NCBI RefSeq assembly: GCF_047511655.1
Contig: NC_133394.1
Span: 54,840,501-54,904,500 of the forward strand
DNA from: Castor canadensis
Lineage: Eukaryota > Chordata > Mammalia > Rodentia > Castoridae
Length of the DNA stretch: 64,000 bases
Direction: 5' to 3'
Shown: one piece after another, positions 46,370-58,880 of the stretch
Numbering within the stretch: the stretch's first letter is position 1
How the letters are laid out: each line of letters starts with the position of its first letter
Notes under the pieces: model-generated
What the model was told of the DNA's origin: nothing
Seen by the model: the letters and a program-made list of their open reading frames with translations, nothing else
Database searches by the model: none
Program-made: the position numbers and the translations under genes

Positions 46370-48514
46370 GATTGGGCATACCTATGCATTTTATAATAAA
46401 GAATATGTGGAAATTTACTGAAAACCCAAACCAAACATTCTTAGATTCAGAACATCTCTGGACATAAATATTTTCTTTCTATTGCATTTTGAAATGGATT
46501 GAAAGACACAAATGATATGAAAAGGGTCACATACCATAATGCATGAAGAATGTCATTACACTGGAAATATATGCACTTTTTCTGAAAATATATGGTGACT
46601 AGATAAGAGGAAACACACCTTATTCTGATTTTTGCTAAATTAAGAACATTTACTTTCACAGCATACACATATATATCAATTTAAATGCATATATGTAATA
46701 TATACCTAGATTTTATATACTAATATGTATAAATTAATTAAGTTCTGACTATACTTATCTTAATACATTAGGAATAAAATATAAACATTTATTCTTATGT
46801 TATGAAAAGAAGTAAGCAAAGCATGATTTTCAAATTATGTTCCTTTGCTCTAGAAACTACAGTTTCCTAAAACTATTCTTCAGTCTCACATAATCCCTTG
46901 CCATCTTCACATAATTTAATTTAATGTTCTTTGTTATTTCCAAATAATATTTCCTAACCAGACAATTTTAATTTTTTTCTTTTGTTTTCATTTTTGTTTT
47001 CTATTACTCCAGTTTTGGCAATGGTACAACTTGATGGAAACCTTGGAGACACTAAAAGTAGACCTATGAGATTTGTGGAATCTAATATATTTTCACTGCA
47101 GGAGAGTCCAATGTGTAAATCCTAAATGCAGCAGAAAGGTGACAGCTCCCAGGAGGCTAACATTTGTATTGCCTTTTCTATTTCAAATATACCAGTTTCC
47201 CTTCAAAATCTATAAATTTCTGGATAGTACCATAATGTACACATTGGGACAAATAAAATGAAACTAAAGAGTAAAACATACACAAAGTGTAATAATTTAG
47301 ATAATTATGGCTAAATTGTCTTTAGTACTTTGGGTGTTTTACAAACTTATGTTTGGAAGTTTCTTCTTTTATTTATTCCCTCAAAGCACCTCCAAGAAAA
47401 CAGTTCTTAGAATTTTAAATTCACTGCCTAGCTAGTTTTGTGCCTGCCATGATCTCCTGGCTGAGTATGGCCTTCCCCAAGAACTAGTCCATGTTGCTGG
47501 AATCCAATAGTACTTACTTTCTTCCCCTTTTATTTCTTTTCTCAAATCTTAAACTATCATCTGAGGAAATCTTGAAATATGTGAGTAAAGAGGAAAAAAA
47601 TAAGTAAAAACATGACTATATACTATCTAAAAGAGAAATAAAAAAATATGTCAAAGACATGACTTTTCAGTACAAAAAAAGTTAGGGAAAGAAATTGAGC
47701 ATGTCAATATCTCGTCCAGCTGACTATCAATCACAAATCACTGTAACCTTTAGGACCACCAGTCTATAAAATCACTACCCACAGGAAGTGGTAGGATTTG
47801 GTTACTTGAGTCACTGACAATCAAAAAATTATAGGGAGTATGTGAGTGAGAAAGAAGTTTTCTGCTTCTAGTTTTCTTCTGTATATCACATGATGCCATG
47901 CATTTCAGTTAAAAAAAAAAAAAGCAGACCAGAAGGACTGTGAAAACTGTTCAAATTATTCATGGTTTAGACAGAGGAGTAGCGATGTCCTTTGTAGTGT
48001 TAGGTAATTCTTTCTCTTCAATTGTTACTTTAACTACTTAAGTATACAAACTAAATCTAAGAAAAAGAGATTGATCATTTCTACTATCTATTCCATCACT
48101 TCTTTGTTGTTTTTTTTTCCACTTTGAATTTGAAGCAAGGACCGTAAATCACTTTAACGTCTATATTTATGGCTGGTGATATGCAGGCCATGTGGGACAG
48201 TCCAGGGGCCAGTGCTTCGATGTTTACTTCTCAGTGATTCATGAAGGAATGTTTTATCTTTGGTGTAACTCAGGCACTTAGGGACAAGCACAGCTTTCAT
48301 GCGAAGGCTGAAGCAGTGGTAGGGAAAGCTTGGAACTGAAAACTGTGGGAGAAGTTAGAGAAATATGAAAGAAAACTAGGCTCATGACTTGCAAAGACTG
48401 AGCTGGAATGAATGGCTTTGCTCATACAAAGTGGGAAGAAAGAGTAAATGGTTCTCAACTGTACAGTTTACTTACACTGAAGTTTGACTTGAAATGACTG
48501 AGTGCTTCTGGAGC
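46370..48514. other. AT-rich non-coding stretch
   Basis: No gene or repeat family recognised. Confidence 0.5.
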
Positions 48515-49165
48515 AGTTGGGTGAGAGTGTAAATTTGGAAAACAGTTGTCAGTTCCTGAAAAGATGAAGAAGCTCTGTGTTACTGCATGACCCACCTAGT
48601 CCACTTCTATGGGTACGTCTCAAGAGAATTCAAAATATGTACCCACAAACACTTCCATATGGACTAGGAGCATAAATCAAGTAGTAGAGCACCTGCCTAG
48701 CAAGTACAAGGCCCTGAGTTCAAACCCCAGTACTGCAACAAACAAAAAACTGGCACACAATAAGTTCTTAGAAGCATTATTTATAGCAGCCAAAAAATTG
48801 AAACAACTCAAATATCCACCAACTCAGAACAGAGAAACAAAATGTGACAAAGTCATATAATGGAATATTACTAATCCATAAAAATGAATTAAGTACTGAT
48901 ACATGCTACAACATTGATGTGGTGAGTCTTGATGACATGCTAAATGAAAGAATTTAGTCACAAAATGCCATATATCATATGGTTCTATTTAGCTGAAAAT
49001 ACAAGCCATGCCATTTCATAAAAACAGGAAATAGATTAGAGCTTGCCAGACACTGGAGAGAGGGGTGAGTGAGGTATTAGGTGTTTTCCTTGGAATGATG
49101 AAAATATTCTGCAAACAGATAGCAATGATGGCTGTGATGAATTGTACACTTAAAAGCACAGTAAA
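48515..49165 (+). mobile_element. Old L1 3' fragment (L1M-like), split by an ID SINE
   Basis: Diverged ORF2 C-terminal sequence in plus orientation: AATTTGGAAAACAGTTGTCAG at left, then TTATTTATAGCAGCC, CATATAATGGAATATTACT and ACTTAAAAGCACAGTAAA at the 3' side. The ID element at 48663-48750 interrupts it and is therefore younger. Confidence 0.8.
48663..48750 (+). mobile_element. ID SINE nested in old L1
   Basis: TAGTAGAGCACCTGCCTAGC (A box), then CCCTGAGTTCAAACCCCAG (B box), followed by a short A-rich tail. Close to the tRNA-derived consensus, so fairly young. Confidence 0.88.
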
Positions 49166-50095
49166 TCCATGTCAGCAGGAGAAAAAGGTCTTGATGTATC
49201 ATAGTGGGAAGATGCCAGAAGCAGAACTTTGCATTTAGTTCTTTCAATTTTAAAAACAGTGGATTGCAGTTATAAATTATAAGTATATTTTTCCTGCCAA
49301 TATTCCATAATTCTGTATTATTGTCATGCCAAATATGTGGTGATTTTTCCAAATAAACTATGTTACATTAAATGTGGGAAAATAGAAGAGATTGCCTATG
49401 AGGGAAAATATAAATGCTACAAAAACATAATATGCCAAATATAAAAATTACTACACACTTACTGTGTATGCAGTCCTAATTTAAATAATACAAATGCAAT
49501 GACAGTTATCATTAGGAAGCATGCTATAAATTTAATGAGTTTACACTGAAAAGTGTTTTTGGAAAATTAAAAAATATGTAAGATAATGATATAATAATCA
49601 GGATTATGTTGAATCCAATAATCCAGCAAATGTTTATTAAAGAAGATATTTGAGATAAAATACTAATTTAGAGAGGAAGCATTCCTGGATTGAAAGTAAA
49701 TTATCTTGGGTTGTATACTAACTTGGGACCCCATAGTGATATAGGAGGTAATCTCAGGTGACCTATTGGGAGATAGTTTGCATATAACAAATATCAACTT
49801 TCTACTAAGTATGTAATTTGGTAAATAACACTAACAGAAAATACAGACAATGGCTGGGGAAAAAGTGAAACTGTGGGAATGCAACTATAGAGAGAACTCT
49901 AAAATGTATCAAGACACTTTCAAGAAAGTCTAAGGAAAATGACCCAAAGGGCACACGGATCCGAAAAATAACCAAACATAGTCAACTGAGAGAGCACAAG
50001 GGCCTACATCATGAAAAAGGCTTTCATAAAATGTGGGAAGATCATAAAATCAAGATTAATAATTTTTACTAAAAGTGACATATATAATGCAAGTT
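49166..50095. other. AT-rich non-coding stretch
   Basis: Nothing recognised. Confidence 0.5.
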
Positions 50096-50111
50096 AGAAA
50101 TAGTTGGATCA

Positions 50112-50271
50112 CAAAATTAGAGATAAGGGCAAAATAGTTTCTGCTGGGTATTGAGGGGGGGAGCGGGAGGGGGCGGAGTGGGTGGTAAGGGAGGGGGTGG
50201 GGGCAGGGGGGAGAAATGAACCAAGCCTTGTATGCACATATGAATAATAAAAGAAAAATGAAAAAAAAAAA
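50112..50271 (+). mobile_element. Very short L1 insert (3'UTR only)
   Basis: Only the last ~160 bp of an L1-B-type element: CAAAATTAGAGATAAGGGCA, the G-rich tract (50150-50215), CCTTGTATGCACATATG, an AATAATAAAAG signal and an A-tail. A perfect 16-bp duplication (AGAAATAGTTGGATCA, 50096-50111 and 50272-50287) proves a single severely 5'-truncated insertion. The intact duplication suggests it is young. Confidence 0.93.
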
Positions 50272-50514
50272 AGAAATAGTTGGATCAAAACCAAACAAAA
50301 AAATCTAAGACTTTTTTGAAGAAAATTAAATCTAAAAACTAAAATTAATCTAAAAACTATGTCCACAAGGGAAACTTGGACATTCTAGGTACTAAATTCT
50401 TAATTATCAGAGTACAAAAGCATGCTCTTGGGTAAGAAGGGTGTGACGAAACAACTTTTTTGGATTAGCCAATGTTTGCAGACACTATAAGCTTCAGATA
50501 TATACATTTTAATT

Positions 50515-51885
50515 TTTTATTAACTTATATTGATTGTGCAAAGTAATGGGATTAATTATGGCATTTCCCTGCATGTATATATCATATTTTTGTCATATTT
50601 ACCTCCACTATTAACCTTTTTTACCCACCTTATCCTCCTTCTTGTTCACTTCTGCATCTCTAATACTCTCTCTTTTTAAGCATGTAATTTTTAAAAGACA
50701 ATATAATGCTCTGTTGTTGACTATTGGTTTACTTGTTTATTCCCATGCCAAAAAAGCACTCTCTTAATTATTAAAGATTTACCATATTTGATATTGTTTT
50801 GGACAAATTTTTCAACTTTGTTCTTGTATCACACTCAGAAAGCACTTTCATGGCCCATTCCAGTCAGTTCTTAACCTTTGTTTTAAATTCTATTGCCACA
50901 CACGAATCTTGCTTATCCGTGAGCCTTGTATATGAAATCACATGACATGAATAATTTTACATGCATCTTTTTCAATTAACATAATGTTTTTCAATATTCT
51001 TTCTGCTGCTGAACTGTTTGTCATTTGCTTTTATTGCTAAGAGTATTCTATTGTATGTATGCAACACAATTTATGTGTCTGCCCTCCTTTTGATGGCATT
51101 TGGGTAGTTTTGGATTGGAATCTTTTTGAAAATATCATATATATATATATATATACATTTTTGTAAGACATTTTTTTGGATGTATATTTCCTCTTTCTTG
51201 GTCAAAAACTTAGGAGTATGATTTATTGGGTATAGGGATGGCATATATTTAACAACATGAAAGCTGCCAAATAATTTTCTAAATTGATTTTTGTCATTTT
51301 ACCTTCTTACCAGAAAAAAGCTGGAGTTTCAGTCACTCTACATGGTCACTAACATTAAGTTTTGCCAGTCAATTTAATTGTATATCCCTGATAACAAATA
51401 AGGTTCAGCAAATTTTTTAGTACTTATTGGATGTTTATATCATCTCTGGTGAAATGTCTGTTCAAGTATTCAGAGTGTTTTTCATTTTAAAGGTTGTTTT
51501 CTTTACATTATAAATTTTAAGTACATTTTATAAATTCTTGTTATAAGCCTTTGCTATGAACAGTATTTCCCAGTTTATGACTCAACGTTTTATCTTTTAA
51601 CAGTAACTTTGGTGAGCATATTGCATACTTTGATGAAGATTAATTTAATTTTGTTTATTTTTGCTTTTATGATTATTGCTCTATGAAGCTTGTCTAAAAA
51701 GACTTTATTTTCCTCAATTTAATGAAGATATTGTCTTATATTTTGTTCTACAAACTTTATATTTTTAACTTTTATGTTTAGATCTATGATGACCTCAAAT
51801 TAGCATTTAGTTACTATATAAGGCTGAAGTCCATGTTTACCTTTGAAATATGTCTAGCACCACTTTTTTATGTTTTCTGGATTTC
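50515..51885 (-). mobile_element. Ancient L1 fragment (left part)
   Basis: Reverse-oriented, very diverged L1. Recognisable blocks include CTGCTGAACTGTTTGTC, TGGGTAGTTTTGGATTGG and AAACTTAGGAGTATGATT near 51210. It is interrupted at about 51885 by a younger L1 and resumes at 53293. A (TA)n run lies at 51137-51155. Confidence 0.65.
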
Positions 51886-53284
51886 ATTTACTTATTTTTT
51901 ATTTCATTGATTTTATATTTATTCATAAACATTGTGGATACAACGTTTGGACACCTCTCTCTCCTGCCCCCTCCACCCCCCACCACCCTCGCTTCCAGGC
52001 AGAACCTGTACTGCCATCTTGTTCTCCAATTTTCTTGAAGAGAAAACATAAGAGATAATGAGAAAGACAGCATTTTTGCAAGTTTGAGATAAAGATAGCT
52101 ATACAGAGAGATTCCTAGCATTGCTTCCATGCACATGTATATTACAACCCACATTGGTTCATCTCCACCAGACCTCTTTACTACTTCCTGGTCACCTTCC
52201 CATAGTGGCCTCTGCCAGTTTAAGATTACTGTATTTGCTAGCCTACAGTGGGCACATCAGCCACATTCAACTTTTAGGTTTCTTTCCCTTTCCCTATTAC
52301 TCTCGTGCCCATTCTCACCTTAGTGTGTGACCCATGTCCAATAATATTACTGCATTTGTTTTAGGTCTATAATCTGCATATGAGGGAGAACATGATTTTT
52401 GGCCTTCTGAGCCTTGCTAACTTTGCTTAAGATGATGTTCTCCAGTTTCATCCATTTACTTGAGAATGACAAAATTTCATTCTTCTTTGTGGCTGAGTAA
52501 AATTCCATTGTGTATAAATACCACATTTTCTTGATCCATTCATCGGTAGTAGGGCATCTTGGCTGTTTCCATAGCTTGGCTATTGTGAATAACATTGCAA
52601 TAAACATGGGTGTGCAGGTGCCTTTGGAGTAACCTGTGTCGCATTCCTTTGGGTATATCCCTAGGAGTGGTATTGCTGGATCATATGGCAGATCTATGTT
52701 TAGTTTTTAATAAGCCTCCATATTGTTTTCCAAAGTGATTGTAGTAGCTTACATTCCCATAAGCAGTGTATGAGGGTTCTTTTTTCCCCACATCCTAGCC
52801 AACATTTGTTGTTGGTGGTGTTCTTAATGATGCCATTCTAACAGTGGTGAGGTGGAATCTTAGTGTGGTATTGATTTGCATTTCGTTTATGGCCAGGCAT
52901 GGTGAGCACATTTTCATGTGTTTTTTGACCATCTGGATTTCTTCCTTTGAAAAAGTTCTGTTTAGTTCAGTTGCCCACTTCTTTATTGGCTAATTGATTT
53001 TTGGGGAGTTTGGTTTTTTGAACTCACTGAATATTCTGGTTATCAGTCCTTTGTCTGATGTATAGATAGCAAATTTTTTTTCAATTTAGAGACCATTTCT
53101 TTTGTTGTACAGACACTTTTTAAATTCATGTAGTCCCATTTGTCCATACTTTCTCTTACTTGCTGGGCTTCTGGAGTTCTACTGAGGAAGTCCTTGCCTA
53201 TACCTACTGCTTCCAGTGTATTCCCTGCTCTTTCCTGTACTAACTTTAAGGTTTTAGGTCTGATATTAAGGTCCTTAATCCACT
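51886..53284 (-). mobile_element. 5'-truncated L1 nested in ancient L1
   Basis: Same family as L1-C: a 3'UTR with CCTCCACCCCCCACCACC and TTCCAGGCAGAACCTG, then ORF2 C-terminal sequence. The piece at 52347-52607 (minus) reads [20 protein letters not shown]. It extends to the RT connection region at about 53280 (GTCTGATATTAAGGTCC). TGGATTTC occurs at both edges (51878-51885 and 53285-53292), a short candidate duplication. Confidence 0.88.
52347..52607 (-). pseudogene. L1 ORF2 C-terminal fragment
   Basis: An 86-codon open piece of the cysteine-rich ORF2 end ([32 protein letters not shown]), homologous to L1-B 10544-10810. No catalytic domain remains; truncated by 5' loss. Confidence 0.85.
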
Positions 53285-53292
53285 TGGATTTC

Positions 53293-53770
53293 CTCTAACA
53301 CCATTTCTCACACAGTATTTTTCTTCTCTATTGCATTATCTTGGTCACTTTGTTGAACTCTTTATGGGTAGATCTGTGTGTGTGTGTGTATGTGTGTGTG
53401 TGCTCTTTTTCATTGATCTATTCTTGTGTCAATACCAAGTTTGTCTCAATTATTGTGAGCTTTATATTGAATCTTGAAATAGGGTAGTATAAGTCCTCCA
53501 TCTTTGTTTTATTTTTTGAACATATTTTGTCTATGGTAGGCTCTTTATATTTCTATGTAATTTTTACCATCTCCCCATTTTATAAAAAATATTTTGGAAT
53601 TTTTGTGAATCATATTGAATGTACAGCCCAATTTATGGAAAATTAAAATCCAAATATTAATCTTTCCAATTTATGACTGTGGTATATATCACCCTTTATC
53701 TGTTTTTCATTAGATTTTTCTCAGAAATGTTTTATAAATTTAAATGAAGAATTTATTGATGTCTTCTATT
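53293..53770 (-). mobile_element. Ancient L1 fragment (right part)
   Basis: Continuation of the ancient L1: AACACCATTTCTCACACAG, then CTCTATTGCATTATCTTGGTC and CAATACCAAGTTTGTCTC. It contains a (TG)n run at 53374-53402. The RPLP1 retrocopy interrupts it on the right; some further diverged L1-like sequence may follow to about 54620. Confidence 0.65.
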
Positions 53771-53785
53771 TATCAGTTAATCTTT

Positions 53786-54248
53786 TTTTTTTTATCAAAG
53801 TCCAGCTTTTTATTGAACATGTTGCAAAGAGGTTTAGTCAAAAAGACCAAAGCCCATGTCATCATCAGATTCCTCCAATCCTTCTTTCGTTGCTTCCACT
53901 TTCTTCTCTTCAGGTGGAGCAGCATGGTGGAGAGGCAGAACCTCCTTGCTGGTGCAGCACCAGCTGCTGGAGTCCACCCACCCTTACATTACAGTTGTGA
54001 CTGCTGACGTTGACTCTGGCAAAAGCCCTTACAAACAAGACAGGCCAAAAATGGTCCAACATTTACAGTAGAGGCTTTAGTGAGGGCATTGATCTTGTCA
54101 TCCATCATGGTCACATTATTGTTGTGCAGAAGGAGGGCAGAGTAGAAGTAGAAAAGCTCAGAGATGGAGGCCATGGTGCAGTGAGAATGAATGAGGGCTT
54201 TAGTTTCCTCTGAAGAACTGAGCACCTTAGCAGCAGCTGAAGAAAGGC
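53786..54248 (-). pseudogene. RPLP1: RPLP1 processed pseudogene (60S acidic ribosomal protein P1)
   Basis: Reverse-strand retrocopy of the RPLP1 mRNA. The ATG is at 54174-54172, and the original stop is at 53836-53834. The first piece reads MASISELFYFYSALLLH, matching the P1 N-terminal dimerisation domain with substitutions. An early frameshift and stop follow (near 53989). The alanine/proline hinge and the acidic tail EESDDDMGFGLFD, which contacts elongation factors in the ribosomal stalk, survive in other frames. There are no introns; AATAAA is present and poly(T) marks the A-tail at left. A perfect 15-bp duplication (TATCAGTTAATCTTT, 53771-53785 and 54249-54263) shows L1-mediated insertion. 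Not functional. Confidence 0.95.
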
Positions 54249-54263
54249 TATCAGTTAATCTTT

Positions 54264-55589
54264 ACCAGTTTTCTAAATAGTGAACAGTTTTCCTAGACTC
54301 CTTGTCTTAGAGAAGTTCACAATTGATCCATCTTTATTGGTTTTGGGAAACACTTCTCTGCTTCCTCTTAATCTGGAGAAATCCTTATTTCAGAAAATAC
54401 ATTTTTAAATTCTAAATATTTTTAGTTTTATTTCTGCTGAGATTTCATATCTGTATATTCATTATTACTATATTTTTCTTTAAACCCTTGAATATAAGGA
54501 AAAATAGTATCTTTATGCTAACTCCAATATCTGGATCAGACTGTGATTCTATTGACTGCATGGTTTATCATTATTATAAACTCATGGATTTAAATATATC
54601 AGGTATATATCTGTCCATGATAATTATTACCATCATTAATGAAGTTTGGACAGTAGGTGCTTCTTCAGGTTGCCTCTATGGAGATGATCTTGTAGGACAC
54701 AAAAGCTTCTTTGTAGATGCTTTAGATTGATTTTGTACATTACCTGCTCCCAAGGAGCAGCCATTTCTCTAAGATGCTTCTGTTTCTTTTAGTGAGCAAT
54801 GGTGTTTAGAAAACAGAATCTTGGCTCCAAAGTGTTTGATTTAATGTTTATATAACTTTGAAGCAGACTTATCTAAAATACAAGTGTTTTGAATGTAAAA
54901 GTTCATCATAAGTTCTTAATAAATATTTCAGTTCACATTCTAGATTATACATTTGTATCTTCTCTACATTAGAAAATGAACAGTTTTCAATGTTACGCAC
55001 ATAAATTGCTCATATTCTTTAACCACAATAAAAGAAAATCTCAAAATAAAAATAGCACCTCTATCAAGAAAACTATGACTCAAAATTATCTAAAATTGTT
55101 TTTCACATCATTTTGTTCTTAAGCTATATTCCATAATAAATATAGAGTCATATGACTAATTTTTCTGATACTTAATGGAATTCTGGTTCAAATCTGCCTG
55201 AGTTAATTGATCAGGACATCATTTTCCAAACCTTCCTAGACAGTGTCTGATCTAATTAACTTTGTCAGAGGTAAAATATATTACCTTACAAAAAGATTAT
55301 AAATCATTGCCCTACAATAGATCACAGTGTCAATTTTCTTGACATAAAAAGTTTTCAATAAGTTATTATAAAAATGTTTACATATGCAAAAAGTGAAGGA
55401 ATTGTATGTGAATACTCATACTCCAATCAGTTAAGATTTCACAATGAAGTTTTTATTACATTTTCTTTATTACATATCTGTTATTCCATCTATCTTTCTA
55501 GCCATTAATCAATTCATTTTTCTTTACGCATATCAAGTACACTTTTATCTAAATACTTCACTATACATATCAACTGCTATTCAATAGTT
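54264..55589. other. AT-rich non-coding stretch
   Basis: The left end (to about 54620) may be more of the ancient L1 (TCCAATATCTGGATCAGACT block). The remainder is unrecognised. Confidence 0.4.
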
Positions 55590-55600
55590 TCTTGCAGCTT

Positions 55601-56257
55601 ATTTGTTTATTTATTTTTTTAGAGCTGAGCTCAGGAAAAGAATTTATTCAATATGACCACTCTGAGAAAGAGAGGGACCCTGTGTTTTGGGGGGTGCTAT
55701 AGGTAAAGAAGTAAGGAACAGAAGCACACAAGGGTAAGGTCAAGCAATCTTGGTCAAACTGGTCTTGTTGATATTGTCTCAGGTCTGGGTTGCTTGTAAG
55801 GCTTGTTCTTCTTTAAACTTGAGATAAAATGGGGAAGACAATGACTTAACAGGGCAGAGGAGCAAAATGGGGTTTGTTAGGACAATGACTGGGTCCTCCT
55901 TCAGATTTAGAGCCATAACTGGAGACTTCCAGGTGATACCCAGTGGTCTGCAATAGGAAGTTGTAAGAGCTGGTGTTTAACAGTGTGTTGACTGTGATTT
56001 GCTTGTACATCTCCAAAACATCTTAGTTATTCTTACCTTGATGTGCTTGGCCTTGAAAAGGGAGGATTTCTAGTTTTATTTATTTATTTATTTATTATTG
56101 TTTTATTATTCATATGTGCATACAAAGCTTGGGTCATTTCTCCCCCCTGCCCCCACCCCCTCCCTTACCACCCACTTCGTCCCCTCCCTCTACCCCCCAT
56201 CCCCTCAATACCCAGCATAAACTATTTTGCCCTTATCTCTAATTTTGTTGAAGAGAG
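55601..56257 (-). mobile_element. 5'-truncated L1 with 3'-transduced flank
   Basis: Read on the minus strand: 56257 down to about 56070 is the L1-B-type 3' end (CAAAATTAGAGATAAGGGC, G-rich tract, TGTATGCACATATG) with an internal A/T-rich tail. Then comes about 440 bp of non-L1 sequence ending with AATAAA (about 55645-55650) and a second A-rich tail (55601-55624). TCTTGCAGCTT flanks the whole unit (55590-55600 and 56258-56268). I infer that transcription ran past the weak L1 signal and carried downstream DNA along. Confidence 0.7.
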
Positions 56258-56268
56258 TCTTGCAGCTT

Positions 56269-57140
56269 TTTTAAAAGGAGAATTTGCACATAATGAAATA
56301 TAACTCACAAATCGAAAGCATATGATTTTCTGTTTTGACACATGTGCAGCTTCAACAGGATATGGATGAGTGCTCATGTACAAAACACCAGCATTTAAAA
56401 AACCAATTCCTTGCTGTTTGAAGTGTGTAGCTCCTACAAGGACTCCCTAATTCAAACTCATTAAATAAATATTCAGAAGTCAGAACCTACAATTAGTTTT
56501 GGGATAATTTCTATGGATTTTTTTTATTATTTGTTTTAATTTAACATAGACATATTTATATGTCATCTTCTGAACAAAATTGGGCCATTTTCAGTGTGGA
56601 AAGCACTACAAAATTAAACAAATAAACAAACATCACTGACACACAGTAATTTGATTGTGTGATACATATGCCAGCTCTGCTTTTCATTTAAACTCAAAAG
56701 CACAAATGACACTGGAATTTAAGGAGCCTGAGCTAGTGCTCTGTTGCCACTGAACTTGTGGGATTGCCCTGCTTATCTTAGACCTTGTGAAGGATGCAAC
56801 AGGGGCAATAATATAAAACATTTGCTCTCATTGTGCGTTTACAGTAAGGACAGAGGCAACATCAGAAAAGTTTTTGAAATCCATTGGGAGACATTTATTA
56901 ATGTTATTTTATTCAGATAAGCATTTTTTAAAAATTGAGATAAAATTATATAAACTATTTCACAACCAAGATAGAATTTTTTAGAAACAAAAAGGAATAC
57001 AATACATCTTTTTATGGGACTGATCAGTTAGTAGGCAATTGTATATTTTAAGCTTTATTATAAGCATGAAGACTTTCATTTGGGGAAAATATTTTCATTT
57101 CTTTAGTATATTTATTTGGTAATTATAAGATGTTATAACT
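56269..57140. other. AT-rich non-coding stretch
   Basis: Nothing recognised. Confidence 0.5.
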
Positions 57141-57331
57141 TCTTTTTTCTTTTTGTGGTACTGGGGCTTGAACTTGGGGCCTAAACCTTGAGCCACTCCA
57201 ACAGCCCTATTTTTATGGTGAGGTTTTTCGAGATAGGGTCTCATGAACTATTTGCCTGGTCTGGCTTCAAACCATGATCCTCTAGAACTCCTGAGTAGCT
57301 AGGATTGCAGGCGTGAGCCATTGGCACCCAG
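57141..57331 (-). mobile_element. B1-dID composite SINE
   Basis: Plus strand: T-run, ID unit (GTGGTACTGGGGCTTGAACT, then CTTGAGCCACTCC), then B1 unit (GAGATAGGGTCTCATGAAC, GAGTAGCTAGGATTGCAGGC, GTGAGCCATTGGCACCCAGC). Fairly well preserved. Confidence 0.9.
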
Positions 57332-58555
57332 CATTACATAATCTTTAAGAAGGGCATTTAGTTTCCTGTTGAATACTACCTTATGTCATTGGAAACCTTT
57401 ATAGTAGACAAAAGATAAATTCTTTGGAAAAGAGTTAAGTTGTACCTATAAAGGGAGATGTGATTCAAGAAAAACACAACCATGAACTTTTCAAGAAACA
57501 AACATAGTAAAATTAAAATCATTATCTTTTCAATAATGGTGGAAAACATATCACCTTACCATTTGTTCAGTGACTATTGGAAATGGAAGTATGGGAGGAT
57601 GTTTCTTCAGTTGGGCTCTGCTTGAACCCACAATAGGTATTTGGGTACACATAACTTATTGAGGAAATGCCTGTGGAGAAAAACAGGGAATGAGAGAAGC
57701 AGGACAGGGCACGGGAAAAAGGTAAGATATGATGTGGTCTCAGTTGAAATCAAGAGCCACCCTAATTACTCCCTGGTGGAGCTCTGAAGAATGAATTATA
57801 TCACAGAGTTGATTCCACCTTAAGGAAAGTGGGGTCCAGTTTTGTATCCCCATGTCAATCATTAGCTTTCTGATGCTGCCTTTGCAATTGGGGAAATGTG
57901 CCTAATGAACTAGCTTCTGTTTAGTCAAAGGAAATTACACCAAAAAGAGCACTGACGAGCAGTTAACAATCAACACTCAGAGTTTTGTGACCTACTAAGG
58001 GGGTATAGGTCAGCCATCAACAAAATCCACTGCAACATGGAAATAACAGAATCATTAAAAAGGATTATTTTATGATCTTCTATTCTCTAAAGCCACATCT
58101 TTGTAATTATTGAGAAACAATTTGATATAGATACTGGTCCATGGTGATAATATGATCTTTGGTTTAAAATGAACTACCAATATGTGAAGTTGGAATTCAT
58201 AATAAATGAATGAATCCAAGCACAGAAGTTTGTCTGGAAAATTATGAATTATGGTGAAATTCATTCATTTCTTTTTCTGGTACCTAATTGTTTAAAATAT
58301 AACTTGAATTAAAATATTATTTATTCCATTGATTGTCATATTGAAATTAAAAATCTAAACAAATGCATGACTTCCTTATCATTATAATGATGTAGATTTA
58401 ATTAATCATTAAATTTTGGCTTTATATTTAATGCAAAAAGACAAGGGACAAAACATTGTTGGTCAAAGGTCACCATTCTTCATCCTTCTTGAAATTTATA
58501 GAGGGAAAAGTAGCATTCACACACGTTTATGTAGTGTAATATATATTTGGGGAGT
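57332..58555. other. AT-rich non-coding stretch
   Basis: Nothing recognised. Confidence 0.5.
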
Positions 58556-58880
58556 GTGAGTAGGAGAACTCAAAGGAATTGTCACAGAATGGGTGACATT
58601 AGAGCTGAGACCTTACGTGTAATTATGTGGAGATGGATAAGCATGTCCACAGCCCCATGGTATGAGATAGCACACAAGGTCTCTTGTGGGTGTTGGGTAC
58701 TATTTTGCTTGAGTGGTACATCAAATCCGAGGGAAGGATGGAGGGAGCCACATAGTTAGGAACAGAACAAGAGGGACTTATGTTCCATAAAACAGAAATT
58801 AAATATGATTTTAAAGGCTATGAGAAGCCATGGAAGAATTTTAAATGGGGGACAGAATCAATCATACCTACATGTCAGGT
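58556..58880 (-). mobile_element. L2 (LINE-2) fragment
   Basis: Reverse-complement L2 blocks: GGGTGACATTAGAGCTGAGAC near 58591, and AGAAGCCATGGAAGAATTTTA near 58824, in the order expected for reversed L2. Diverged. Confidence 0.65.
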
